From Dysidea avara (lineage: Eukaryota > Porifera > Demospongiae > Dictyoceratida > Dysideidae), in assembly GCF_963678975.1 (NCBI RefSeq), contig NC_089274.1, forward strand, positions 32,593,090-32,657,089: a stretch of DNA of 64,000 nucleotides, read 5' to 3'. Positions 1 through 11,200 of this stretch are shown here, in pieces. Both the position numbers and the translations under genes were made by a program. The first letter of the stretch is position 1. The number at the start of each line of letters is the position of its first letter. The notes below the pieces were generated by a model, which had not been told where the DNA came from, did no database searches, and saw only the letters and a list, made by a program, of their open reading frames with translations.

Positions 1-21
1 ATTTGGCTATATATATATATG

Positions 22-160
22 CTACCTCACTCACTCACTCACTCACTCACTCACTCACTCACTCACTCACTCACTCACTCACTCACTCACTCACTCACTC
101 ACTCACTCACTCACTCACTCACTCACTCACTCACACACACAAACACACACACACATATAA
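22..160. repeat. (TCAC)n microsatellite with (CA)n tail
   Basis: About 28 copies of a tetranucleotide ctca/actc unit, followed by a short ca-rich run to about position 156. The open frame across it only reads the repeat (Ser-Leu-Thr-His) and is not a gene. Confidence 0.97.
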
Positions 161-165
161 ATTAG

Positions 166-2182
166 TATTGTTCTCTGAAGAATAAATATAACCAGGTTTT
201 ATTTATGTAGTACTTTACCAAAGTGTTTTTGGTGCATCATACATAGTTTCGTAAATTCATAATAAAACTTGAAAATGGAATCTACAACAATAACGTTATA
301 TTCTAAATGACCTCTTGTGGATGTGCTAGATGATATAACAATATTGTTTCTCTACTATTGAAACACATTTTTAGGTGAGAAGCATATTCATTAGCTTACA
401 GATTCTGTTATTTTGAAAATGAAACATTCTTTACTGATATCAGTTTTGCTAGCATATGCTACATAGTCCAACAATAGAGTATAAGGCAAACATGCAGCCA
501 CAAAATGTCTACAAATATCCACATACAGCAATATGAGCATTTGATAAGAATTGATATACTACTACGTGTATGTAGTGTACAACATAATAATTTTGAATGA
601 AACATTACATGCATTTAATGTGAGAAGCAGTCAAAAAATTTAGAGGTCATGTACTTGTACCAATTTATGCATTCCTGTATTTAATTTTGGTCAGTGAAAA
701 CATCCTGCTTATTATGTTGTTAGGTAAACATTATTATATCATTGTATATGTAGACTGTCACCTTTGCTGTGAATGTCTATAGTAGTGTGACATGAATTAT
801 GTACATACTTTTGATCTGTTTCTTATGGTACTTTGAATTCTGTGCCATTGTATGTATTATTTTCTGATAGATATATGTTCAACAGTTGTATACAAGGCTG
901 TACAATCAACTAATGAACTGGACAACTGGACTCATTTTTTAATATTCTGGCTAAAGTATACAAGTGGAACTAGTCTCCCATCACCCACATAAAAGAAAGC
1001 AAGACTAAGATGGATCTATAAACTTTTGCTCAGCTGCAGCTGTGCACTAACTACCAATGGGTGGATTAGCAAGATGATCTTCACACTAGAAATTCACTGT
1101 TGATCATACCAAGGCTTTTGACTGTATTAATTAACCTCAATGATATAAGGCTGTAGTTATTTCATTTTGTAGCAAACAATAACTTTCTGCTTAACAAAAT
1201 AACTAAGCAGATAAATGCTCAAAACCCTTGAAAATGAACAGGTAGTAGTTTCACCTACATATTCTATATTTGATGGTACAACCAACTGCTCAAATGTATG
1301 CTTGAAACTGAAAATAAATTGAGTCCAATAGTCCAGCCACCAGCCTAGTTTAGTAATTGTATACAACCTGTATACAAGGTAAAGGTGTACATAAAATTCC
1401 AACACTGCATGAATTAAACAGCAAGGTTTTACCAAAAGGTAACTCTTGGTTTGTATAAACTTATGTATTGCTGTCTGTTTCTGTTATCACAATAATCTAG
1501 AGTACATATCAAGGCCGGAGGAGACGGTCCGGTTGGTCAGGCCTGAGCCGGACCAATAATCTGGAGTTGAACCAACTAGCTGACCAGCTCGAACTAAATT
1601 ACTCTCATATGATCTTAGGACGATCACATCTACATGTAGCTACGTAAAATTTAGATGTTATTGAAAATGAATGACACGAGTAGTTACCTAGTATCTCAGC
1701 CTAACTAAAGCACAGAACTACACGTATAGTACTTCTAATTACCTTACAGTACAGCATAGCATTCGTATCGTTTTGTACAGAAATGATTGTGGGTTCTACA
1801 ACAGTATCACGTGTGCTGACAGTTGGCATTTATCACTTGTAAGGCAGGCGCCTTCTTTGATTCTAAACCAGCACACTTGTATCACAATTCAATCTTCATA
1901 AAATAATCATTAGCATTCCTTGGCTTGTCTCTCTTGGCCTCTTTTACTGGGCGAAGGGCGAAGGGCAGTGACAAACCAGATGACTCATTCCGCGGCAAGA
2001 AGCTGTACACCCATACATTACATGGTGGTCATCTGGATGAGATGTTGAGTAGAAATCACTCCTCTTCAACTACCCACTCGTCCTGTCGAGATACTGAGCA
2101 AACTCTCAATCTCACCCACATCGCGCCATTTTTGAATACTGATTAATCTCGTGACTGTCCACCAGTATATTTACGTGATGAT
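166..2182. other. AT-rich stretch without a supported gene
   Basis: No exon with convincing splice sites or protein motif was found. A GC-richer patch at 1515-1560 holds a small hairpin (GGTCCGG ... CCGGACC). Between 1925 and 2146 there is a GC-richer segment that might be a promoter or exon, but I see no recognisable domain in it. Confidence 0.5.
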
Positions 2183-2192
2183 CCGTTCACTT

Positions 2193-3045
2193 TGGGCGTC
2201 TGGATTCAGTGGAATGGAATGGTGGACTGGACTGGAATGGAATGGTGGAATGGACTGGAATGGAATGGTGGAATGGAATGGAATGGAACGGTACTTAGGT
2301 AATTTCAATTAGTGGTCACCTCTTTTAAAGGACCACCTTCTAACAAAGACCTTGGTACCTTTCTCAATAGTCCAGTGTTGTAGAGGAGAAAAAAGGCAGC
2401 TAGTTCTAAGTCCTTGAATTAGGTTAGGTACTCCTAAGGCTGCAGCACATGTTGCTGTCAGACCTTCAGTGCTGGTCACTGTAAAGTGCTAATGATAGTA
2501 AATTACTAGCCAATTAGAGTTACAGGGAATTAATTAGGAATGCAGCAAGACTGTACGAGTGAATGATGATGGACCAAATTTTTATAAATTATAGCAAGTT
2601 ATTTGTCAGTATTTCTTGGCCTCACCCAAATAATATAGCTACTTTAGTTGTAAGTTACTTTTAGTTTGATGGGGACGTCACTTTATACAGCCAAACTGTT
2701 TTTGCATGGGCATGGGGTATATTGCTGTATTACAAATCAGATATCACCCTGATTTTTCTAGGCATGTGGCGCACAACTGATCAATAAGACCATTCTATGG
2801 GGATACACTCTAAAACAACAAGATAACAGCATTTTAAACATTACAGCAAAACGGTCTTTATAAAGAGGTGGTCTTTGTTAGAAGGTGGTCTTTGTTAGAA
2901 GGTGGTCTTTATAAAGAGGTGACCACCAATTGAAATTACCAAAGTACCGTTCCATTCCACCATTCCATTCCAGTCCACCATTCCAGTCCATTCCACCATT
3001 CCATTCCAGTCCGTTCCACCATTCCAGTCCACTGAATCCAGACAC
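2193..3045. mobile_element. Non-autonomous MULE-like foldback transposon
   Basis: A segment of about 853 bp with long inverted ends. The left end starts TGGGCGTCTGGATTCAGTGG, and the right end is its approximate reverse complement (CCACTGAATCCAGACAC). Both arms continue inward through many TGGAATGG or TGGACTGG units (CCATTCCA on the right). They then share an inner block (GGTAATTTCAATTAGTGGTC on the left, its complement near 2920). Exact 10-bp direct repeats CCGTTCACTT flank it at 2183-2192 and 3046-3055. Long inverted arms with 9-11-bp duplications are typical of Mutator-like elements. There is no transposase frame, so it is non-autonomous. Confidence 0.85.
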
Positions 3046-3189
3046 CCGTTCACTTCATACAAACCAGTATAGTAGTATACTGTATTTTTGTAGCTGTGTA
3101 GCTTTTTATTGTAGCTGTGTGTGAATTCACTGTATAGAAATTATATCCTAGCTACAGGGGGCCATGCTGCATGGGTTCTGTCATGCTAC

Positions 3190-3345
3190 AATCGGTCCCC
3201 CCAAAATCGGTCCCCCCGGACCAGTTGCAGCAACCATACTTGGTCCCCCCGGACTATTTGCAGCACTGCAACTTGTCCCCCCCGGACAACTTACGCCGCC
3301 ACAGTTGGTCCCCCTCTGCCATAAGTGGTCCCCCACTGGCTTTAT
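3190..3345. repeat. GGTCCCCCC-rich degenerate tandem repeat
   Basis: At least six copies of GGTCCCCCC or GTCCCCCCCGGAC are spaced 15-30 bases apart. The G-runs on the minus strand could form G-quadruplexes. Origin unknown. Confidence 0.7.
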
Positions 3346-3384
3346 CATAGACTCGATCATAGATCTTTGAGAAGGCGTATAGGG

Positions 3385-3464
3385 CAGGGCCGCCCAGAGA
3401 AATTAAGGGGCCCAGGGCAAATAGTTAAAGTGGGGCCCTTGACCCAAGTTGTAAGGTGAAGACC

Positions 3465-3495
<31 letters not shown>

Positions 3496-3710
3496 TCACA
3501 ACCTGCTGGCAATGACAATAACTACCCATCACCAACCATATCTCCTTATCTATAAGCTTGCTACACTGCTCCTCTGAAGAATGCTGTGACTGCTCTATTA
3601 GAGTATATCGATCTTTTAAACATTTATTCAGGGGGCCCTTGCTGGGGCCCCTTTCAGGCTGGGGCCCGGGGCAAAATGCCCCAGTTGCCCCCCCCCTGTG
3701 GGCGGCCCTG
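3385..3710. mobile_element. hAT-type MITE
   Basis: A 326-bp element with termini CAGGGCCGCCCAGAG and CTGTGGGCGGCCCTG. It is flanked by exact 8-bp duplications GTATAGGG at 3377-3384 and 3711-3718. The CAGGG terminus and 8-bp target duplication are diagnostic of the hAT superfamily. The interior holds an A-run (about 3465-3493) and one copy of the dispersed TCTATTAGAGTAT motif near 3596. No transposase. Confidence 0.9.
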
Positions 3711-3718
3711 GTATAGGG

Positions 3719-4196
3719 CTAGGCACAAAGTGCCCCACTGTGCCGACCTAGTTTCCCGTTCCACTGTGGCCTTCGAGGTAGCCTTATGATTACTAGTATG
3801 CGTACGTGTTATACTAAAGATCGAGATACTCTAATAGAGCGGTCAGTCAATACTCTAATAGAACAGTCACCTAACATCTACAGTTTCATTTCCTGCTAAG
3901 GATATATTGCAAATGAAATGCATGCGATGCCATTCTTTAGGTCTATAATAATCTGCTAGCATGATTGTCACTTTAATGTCCCTATACAACTCTTGATCAA
4001 TGTAGTCCACAAAAAAAGCAGTATGATCTAAACCATTCAAGATTATTTTGTCCTGAAAAAAAGCTTTAGCTTCTGGGGGTACAGATCCCTACTCCATATA
4101 CTGGTGCATCCCCTTTGATAAACCCTGCTGGGATCAGCTGCTGTAAACATTAGGGGTAAAAACATTATAGGTAGCTATAGCACATGCATATACATG
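3719..4196. other. Intergenic stretch with dispersed CTCTAATAGA motifs
   Basis: No gene seen. At 3820-3872 there are two copies of a motif beginning GATCGAGATACTCTAATAGA and continuing as a C/GGTCA tail. The motif recurs through the window (see 53672, 54708, 55110, 56505 and 58036). Confidence 0.5.
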
Positions 4197-4399
4197 CAGT
4201 GGAATCTCTCTTAACAAACTCCCTGAATTAAGGACACAATAGAAAAACCTCCATAATAAGGACAAATTCTTTTGTCCCAACTGGTCTAGGAAATACATTT
4301 TTATACCTTTAAAAAGGAAAACCTCTATATTACAGCAAAAAGTGGTAAAAAAATTCTGGGTCCCACAATATCTGTAATATATATAGAGAGGTTCCACTG
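4197..4399. mobile_element. pogo/Tigger-like MITE
   Basis: About 203 bp with inverted ends CAGTGGAATCTCTC and GAGAGGTTCCACTG. The right end is followed by TA, while the left flank is TG, so one duplication copy looks mutated. CAGTG(G/A)AACCTC ends are characteristic of pogo/Tigger-type Tc1-mariner elements. An internal block (about 4250-4370) resembles 39480-39630. Confidence 0.75.
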
Positions 4400-4955
4400 T
4401 ACAATTAAACTTGCAACTTAATGCTGACAAGATAAATGACATAATAACAAAACTTTAGCTGATACTATTATTACTATTATTAGTAACTAACTATTATAGT
4501 GTTCACAGTATTGAAGACTGGCACAATCTACTGGCACAGTAAGAGGCTACTGGAGGTTTATTGGCTGTGATGCCTGAGCATATAATAATGTACCCACATC
4601 CACGCATTACAGCTACAGTGCTATCTAAATGATGATGAAAAGTATAATGGCTTAATACACATCATGCACATAAACGAAATTATAAGAGGTTCTTGGAAGG
4701 TAATCTTATGTTGTTGACATGAAGCATGATTAAATTAGGAGCCAGATTTTCATGCAAGTACAGTAACACCACTGATCTCATGTACAACATTATTATGCAG
4801 TCCTCAATAAGCTGATATTGTAGTCATTAAGTCACTAGGAAGGTCAGTGCCATCTGAAGCAATAGCTATGTAGCAGTTGTTAACTGGAACTGCAATTTCA
4901 CCATCTATAATTAAAGTACTTGAGCTCTTTACAGCTATTGACCATATCCTGCACT
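4400..4955. other. AT-rich stretch, no gene seen
   Basis: No open frame with splice support and no recognisable repeat end. Confidence 0.4.
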
Positions 4956-4964
4956 GTCAAGGAG

Positions 4965-7165
4965 GGCCCTCGTTAAAACCCGGAACGGACCGGACCGGAC
5001 CGGACCTGAATTTTATTGTTGAGGAGCGCGTATCCAACTAAAATAAATTTCGGTGCGCTTGCAAGGGATACAGGACGTGGACTCTGTTCTTCATTTGCAC
5101 TCAGGGCACGATTGTCTACTGATATCCAGAGTGGCTGATGGTGATTTCGAAGCAAATATAGTCGTATATAGCTACTGGTATTTATACAAGTTTGCGAAGC
5201 GGAAACGTAGCGTATTACAAGGACTGGATACTCTCACCGTAGCTAACAATGGTGGCGAGATACAAGCTAGCTACTGTAAGACTGGTCACAAATAATATAC
5301 CTGGACTGATCTACATACCGTACGCAAGGAAATTTATACGCGAGAGAATTTGACGAATCGGGTTTGATTAGTCAAAATTTTCTTAAGTCTAAATTTCCTT
5401 GCGTACGGTATGTATACAGATCAGTCCAGTTAGCTATATTATCTATGACCAGTCTTGGCTAGCTTGTATGTCGCCGCCATTGTTAGCTACGGTGAGAGTA
5501 TCCAGTCCTTGTAATACGCTACGTTTCCGCTTCGCAAACTTGTATATATACCAGTATACGACTAGAGTAAAGTATCAATTATCGGATAATATGATGTTCG
5601 GACAGCTGCCACTCACTTCCTGGAAATCCTGCAGCTTAGGTTATTGTACCAAAAGGTAGGCTACAATAAGCAATAATTATCCTACAACAATCAGCTTTGT
5701 GTGATTAAAAGCTTAAGAGTTACATCCAATAGTATGCTTAGTCCGATAAAATCTATGCTCGGATAAAACTATCAGTTGTCGGACTTTGATTTTTACTACC
5801 AGTAAACAATGTCCAATTTATTTCAAATTTGTATGCAATATACCTGTATTCATTAGCTATTAATGGCCAAAAAATGGTTTCGTTATCTTTAGCATAGAGG
5901 GAGTACGAGCCTTCCAATTTTTAGCGGTATTGTCGGACACCCTCCGCTTTTATTTAGCCATGCCCACCAACAGAGTTTGTATGTTTTTGCAACAAATGCA
6001 CCAGTGCTAAACCACAGAAGAAGGTAAATAAATATCTCTCAAGAGTAGAGGTGTGCTTTAAAGTTGATATTCAGGATATTTCCATTGGAACGCAGAATTT
6101 TTGGCTCCTAAATGAAGGAGATGCGCGCAAGGTGGAAAAATGAAGTTATGCAAAACCACCTTCTGACCACCTACATATGCTAGTCTTGGTGTCCTATCAC
6201 AAATACTGTCACGGAAATTGAAAGGCTTTTCTTTCTCTACCTTATATGGGTGAAACAAAAAGGACGAAAATGTTGCTTTGTGCATCCATAGAAGGTAGAA
6301 AATGGAACATCTTTTCATTTCTAGGTGGTATTCGTGATTGAGACACCAAGACTAACAAATGTGGTTGGTCAGAAAGTTGTGCCTCGTAATTTCATTTTTC
6401 CACCTAGCGTGCATCTCCTTCATTTAGAAGCCAAAAATACTGCGTTCCAATAGAAATATCCTGAATATCAACTTTAAAACACACCTCTACTCTCGAAAGA
6501 TATTTATTTACCTTCTTCTGTGGTTTAGCACTGGTAAATTTGTTGCAAAAACCATGAACTCTGTTGGTGGGCATGGCTAAATTAAAGCGGTGGGCATCCG
6601 ACAATACCGCTGAAAAGTGGAAGGCTCGTACTCCCTCTATACTAAAGATAACAAAACCATTTTTTGGCCATTAATAGCTAATGAGTACAGGTATATTGCA
6701 AACAAATTTGAAATAAATTGGACATTGTTTACTGGTAGTAAAAATCAAAGTCCGACAACTGATAGTTTTATCCGAGCATAGATTTTATCGGACTAAGCAT
6801 ACTATTGGCTGTAATTCTTAAGCTTTTAATCATGCAAAGCTGATTATTGGAGGATAATTATTGCTTGGTGTAGCCTACCTTTTGGTACAATAACCAAAGC
6901 TGCAGGATTCCCAGGAAGTGAATGGCAGCTGTCCGAACATCATATTATCCGATAATTGATACTTTACTCTATATTTGCTTCGAAATCACCATCAGTCACT
7001 CTGGATATCAGTAGACAATCGTGCCCTGAGTGCAAATGAAGAACAGAGTCCACGTCCTGTATCCCTTGCAAGCGCACCGAAATTTATTTTAGTTGGATAC
7101 GCGCTCCTCAACAATAAAATTCTGGTCCGGTCCGGTCCAGTCCGTTCCGGGTTTTAACGAAGGCC
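4965..7165. mobile_element. 2.2-kb MULE-like palindromic transposon
   Basis: The element is close to one large inverted repeat. The left end is GGCCCTCGTTAAAACCCGG followed by CGGACCGGACC units. The right end is its complement (CCGGGTTTTAACGAAGGCC). Exact 9-bp duplications GTCAAGGAG occur at 4956-4964 and 7166-7174. The arms are about 0.9-1 kb and the centre lies near 6260. The left arm is interrupted by a nested TA-flanked element (5161-5562) that the right arm lacks. No transposase frame remains. Arm length and duplication size point to a Mutator-like foldback element. Confidence 0.88.
5161..5562. mobile_element. Nested palindromic element, TA target duplication
   Basis: A 402-bp insertion with ends GTCGTATA and TATACGAC, bounded by TA at 5159-5160 and 5563-5564. 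The halves are inverted copies around 5365. The opposite arm of the host element (about 6960-6985, reverse complement) shows the empty site ATATAGAGTAAAG. This proves the insertion limits and that one TA was duplicated. Tc1-mariner-like by target site only. Confidence 0.88.
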
Positions 7166-7174
7166 GTCAAGGAG

Positions 7175-7905
7175 TATAATGCACAAGAAGTGAATGCCAT
7201 AATATCAAGCCTTCAGTGCTGGTCACTGTAAAGTGTTAATAATAAATAATAATAATAAAGCAATAGAGATACCAGATATCATTTTCAAGGATAATTGTTT
7301 GTAATGATCATGTGATCAATAGCTAACTTACTCACACTTTATTAATAATATTATTTTATATTGCATGTATACTCTTTTAGAGTCCTGCAGTGCAACTTTG
7401 AGTGTCCAGTACAATCTTCGCGATGAATTGTGTGCCAGTGCTTTAGTGAAGTGTTGTTGTGAACATGGTGAAACCTTTCTTATATAACCATGTGACACCC
7501 ATGACCCTGTGTAAAATGGTGAAATAGTAACTTAAACAGTTACATGGACATCAAGTGGAGCTTTCAGATTTGGCAATTAATACTTGACTGATTGGTTTAA
7601 TCATCCTAACCTACCATATGTAGCACTAGCCAACAGTGCGGGTGGTCTGGTCATAACACTGATGCTTTCACACATTTATGGGTAAAACAGTGGATATTAT
7701 AGTCTTTTTGAGAATCCACTAGATACAAATTTTGCCAATGCTGGTAGCTATGAATCTCAAGGATTCAAGAAATGGAAAGTGTGAAACTACACAGCACTGA
7801 CTCATTATCACAATAGTTTGAAATAAAATAAAATTCCACCTTTTCATCTCAAAAATTTCTTGTACAACTCATTCAGCTTGTCTTTATCTTCAGTGACTTC
7901 TACTG
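7175..7905. other. AT-rich stretch with a SINE-tail fragment
   Basis: At 7205-7260 there is a CTTCAGTGCTGG ... AATAATAAATAA tail related to the SINE family at 33160-33390; a similar fragment lies at 2455-2510. No gene seen in the rest. Confidence 0.45.
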
Positions 7906-7906
7906 A

Positions 7907-7919
7907 CTCCACACACACA

Positions 7920-7951
<32 letters not shown>
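7907..7951. repeat. (CACG)n microsatellite
   Basis: Roughly nine units of cacg/acgc follow a short ca run. Confidence 0.95.
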
Positions 7952-7952
<1 letters not shown>

Positions 7953-8094
7953 CCTTATATCGTATGAGTTTATAGACGAATAGTCTATAATACACCGTCG
8001 CCCGGTTATGGACTATATGTCTATAAACGCAATTCGCTACATATAGACTATTACTCTATACCCTCGATATAGAGTATTTCTCCATACAAACTAC

Positions 8095-8200
8095 GGGACC
8101 ATTGGAAGCGCGCACAGTGCACTTTCATTGGAAATCCTAACACGAGGCCTGCAGAAGGGGTAGAAGAGGCCTAGAATAATTGTCAACACAGTAAAAGACA
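8095..8200 (+). promoter_or_regulatory. Putative promoter and 5' UTR of the CXXC gene
   Basis: A GC-richer patch immediately upstream of the ATG at 8201, containing CATTGGAAA (an inverted CCAAT-like box near 8120) and a GCGCGC run. No TATA box is obvious. The assignment is positional inference. Confidence 0.35.
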
Positions 8201-8258
8201 ATGGCTGGCGAGGCACTAGACATTCAACCTCAGATGCTGATCGAAGCGACAATAGAAG
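8201..8258 (+). CDS. Exon 1 of the CXXC gene
   Basis: ATG in context GACAATGG, 19 codons plus one base, then donor AAG|GTCAGT. The leftover base joins AA at 9918 to make GAA (Glu), so the phase matches exon 2. The N-terminus MAGEALDIQPQMLIEATIE has no targeting signal. Confidence 0.75.
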
Positions 8259-11200
8259 GTCAGTTTCTACTATGGCGGGGAATTAATATAATATGGTTGT
8301 AGCTGAAGGAAAATATTAAATACGTTAGGCAAAATCAGGGTAGGGAATGTGTGGTAAAACTGATTTCCACCTGTTTGCTTGTGTGTGAGTCTCGTGTTGC
8401 AGTGGTGATCTTTAAATTGAGAGGGTCAAGGCAGAATAAAAATCATACTTAAATAAATTATTCACCACTGCAGAATATTTACTTGTTGGCTGATATTAGG
8501 ACTGCAAAGCAGGAGCTGGAGTGTTTCAGATTGAGAATAAACTCATCATATATAGGATATGTCCTACAGACCTTCAGCACTTGTGCTGTAAAGCATTAAT
8601 AAATAAAATAAATAAATGTGCATATTATTATGTGAACGAAAATGATCAGTATAATAAGATTAGTGGCATGCCAAGAATTTTTGATGGTAAATGACTATCA
8701 TGAATCTCATACAAAAGTACGGGTAACAAATCTAATTTGGACTATAACTCTCCACATGAACTATGGATGGGGCTCCTTCTTCCAGTTACTCTGTTATACA
8801 CATAAAGGAATCAATCCCTCTGGAGAAACTCTTCTAACTGGTCTACTCTGCGATTCACTCTTTCTATGCATACCTACAATACACTGTTCACCATCGTGAC
8901 ATAAGAAAATATCACGTTTTTATGAATTTTTAAACATAATTGTCACTACTAGGCACTTCTCTATACATACAGTTGTAAGTACTGTATGAAACAGAATAGA
9001 GTACCTCTACTACTAGGAAATTACCATGTAATAATGTATCACTCAGTTAAGAAGTCACTCTAACTAGTCTCTGATATCATGAGATGCACCACTCCGTGTC
9101 AAAAGTGCCAAAAATTTGTATATGGCACAGACTGCAGAGAGTCCGTTATACATTATATCACTGCTTGTGGTTTCTTACAACATTACATAAGTACCGGCAA
9201 CCAACACCATTACAACACCTCACTTGACACTTTAAAGTTAGATTGAAAGTGTTATAATGCAAAATTCGATTGTTTAAGGGTATAGAACAGATGTCATAGC
9301 AGTCAATGGCAATCTAAAAAGTAAACACTGTAGCTCTTTAGTCTACATGTATATACGTATGTATATGAATGCATGCGCAGTTAATAGTCTGACTCTATCT
9401 TCACAGTTCACCTTATAATTCATTCCTAAAAGCTAAATAAACCTCACCATTACATTTGATTGCGACAACCAGTTTTTTGGCTTGCCAAGAGTGTAAATGT
9501 TGTCATGTTGTCGCATTAAGACCATGATCAGTATTAGCATTCTACCTTATACAGAAATGTAGCTGTGCAGTCTAATATTGAGTGAGTGGTACAGAATAGG
9601 TATACAATCTTTGTTTTCTGCCTGCACTCTTGCATTTATATCAGGCAGAGTACAAGTGCATGCTAACTACTAGGTATTGTTGCCAAACAACTCAGCTAAA
9701 GCTTAATACAGTAAAGAAACAATTACACTGTTACACATGGAGATGTGAAGTGTCAATTGCTTAATTAAAATATTTTGAATACCAATTGGCCATGGGGCCA
9801 TGAAATTGCATCCATGCATATACAATGACCTATTGTTCTAACTGTATTGAGAAATAGTATAATAGTAGTGCTCCATATATTGTGCTTTGTAATCGTGTCA
9901 TTGTTAATGGCTAATAGAACAAGTTTCAACTGTGCCTACTAAACGGTGTCAGCACTGTGGGCATCAATCTCACATTCGTTGTGAATTCTGTGGTGGCTGC
10001 GAAATGAGATTCCCTGAATCACAGAAGAGGCTAGCTACTGGCCCACCCAGGAAACATGCCACTGATTTGCTATCACAACTGTACAAGAAGGTATGAATCA
10101 ATTGTATAAAAATGTTGCCACATTACAATTTGATGAGCATTAAACAATAGCATTGCACTTGTACTATTTGATACTCTTGCTCAAACAACATGAATGTTGA
10201 TGAAAAAAGAGGTTGATAAATTGAACGAATCAGTTAGATTCAGTATCCATAATTACCTTTAGAAGTGCTGTGTATTTTCTTGATTTATGTCAGTCAGAAA
10301 TTGCTGTCATACGGTAGAGGTTTAATAATGGCTTGGCAGACATTTCATTAAAACTAATATTTTATTATTAAATCCCCTGGCCACAGAGTGACAATGTATG
10401 TATGTAGAACACTACTGTTTTTGTTAACTTTTGTCCAAACTCATGGCTTGTATTTATAATCAGTGGCTTGTACTTGCTTCTTCTATTAGTTTTCATTGAA
10501 AATGCTGTTGAACATATACACTGTAACTAAAAATAGTCAGGATGTGCATTAATTTAGATGAAAATAATTATTTAGCCTGGTGCTTCTCTTTCTTTTGATA
10601 TGACATGCGAGGTTTTGTGAGTCATAATCATGTTACAATAAGTGAGTTAACAAAGGAGTACAAGGAAAATTTTAGAATTTTAAGATCAATTGGTAAAACA
10701 AGATGCCTACATCTCCAAATATACTGTCATGGTTATAAATTGGTAGGGATTAAATGTGTGCTAGTATTTCTTCAAGTGTAGACACTTGCTTGTTTTATTT
10801 CTATGATTCCGAATTAGGCTTTATAAACCGGTGGCCACTAAGACAGGCTCCACAACATAACTATTAGGTATCACTAACAACTACAAAGAGTTAGCTAGGT
10901 TGAACAGGGAGTTCAAGCTAACTTTCCCTGTATCCCTTCATGTGTAAAAAAGAAGGTAATTCTGATGTGATATAATCAAACAACCATAGCTATTTTCTTT
11001 GTACAAACTCTATGAGCAGGTGAACTGATGATGGCAATATCCACAATGACGTTTCTTTACGTTGTGATTACAAAATTTGATGTTATAATTGACTAAATGG
11101 CCATGTTAGTGTAGGGCTTTAAATACTTTGGCGCATAATATTCGAAATAAATGTTGTCTGTAATGTTTTACACATGGAACCACGAGATAATAAAGGTAAG

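Noticed and set aside
1925-2146. 73-codon open frame in a GC-richer patch
   Set aside because: No ATG at its start, no recognisable domain and no clear splice sites. Kept only as a remark.
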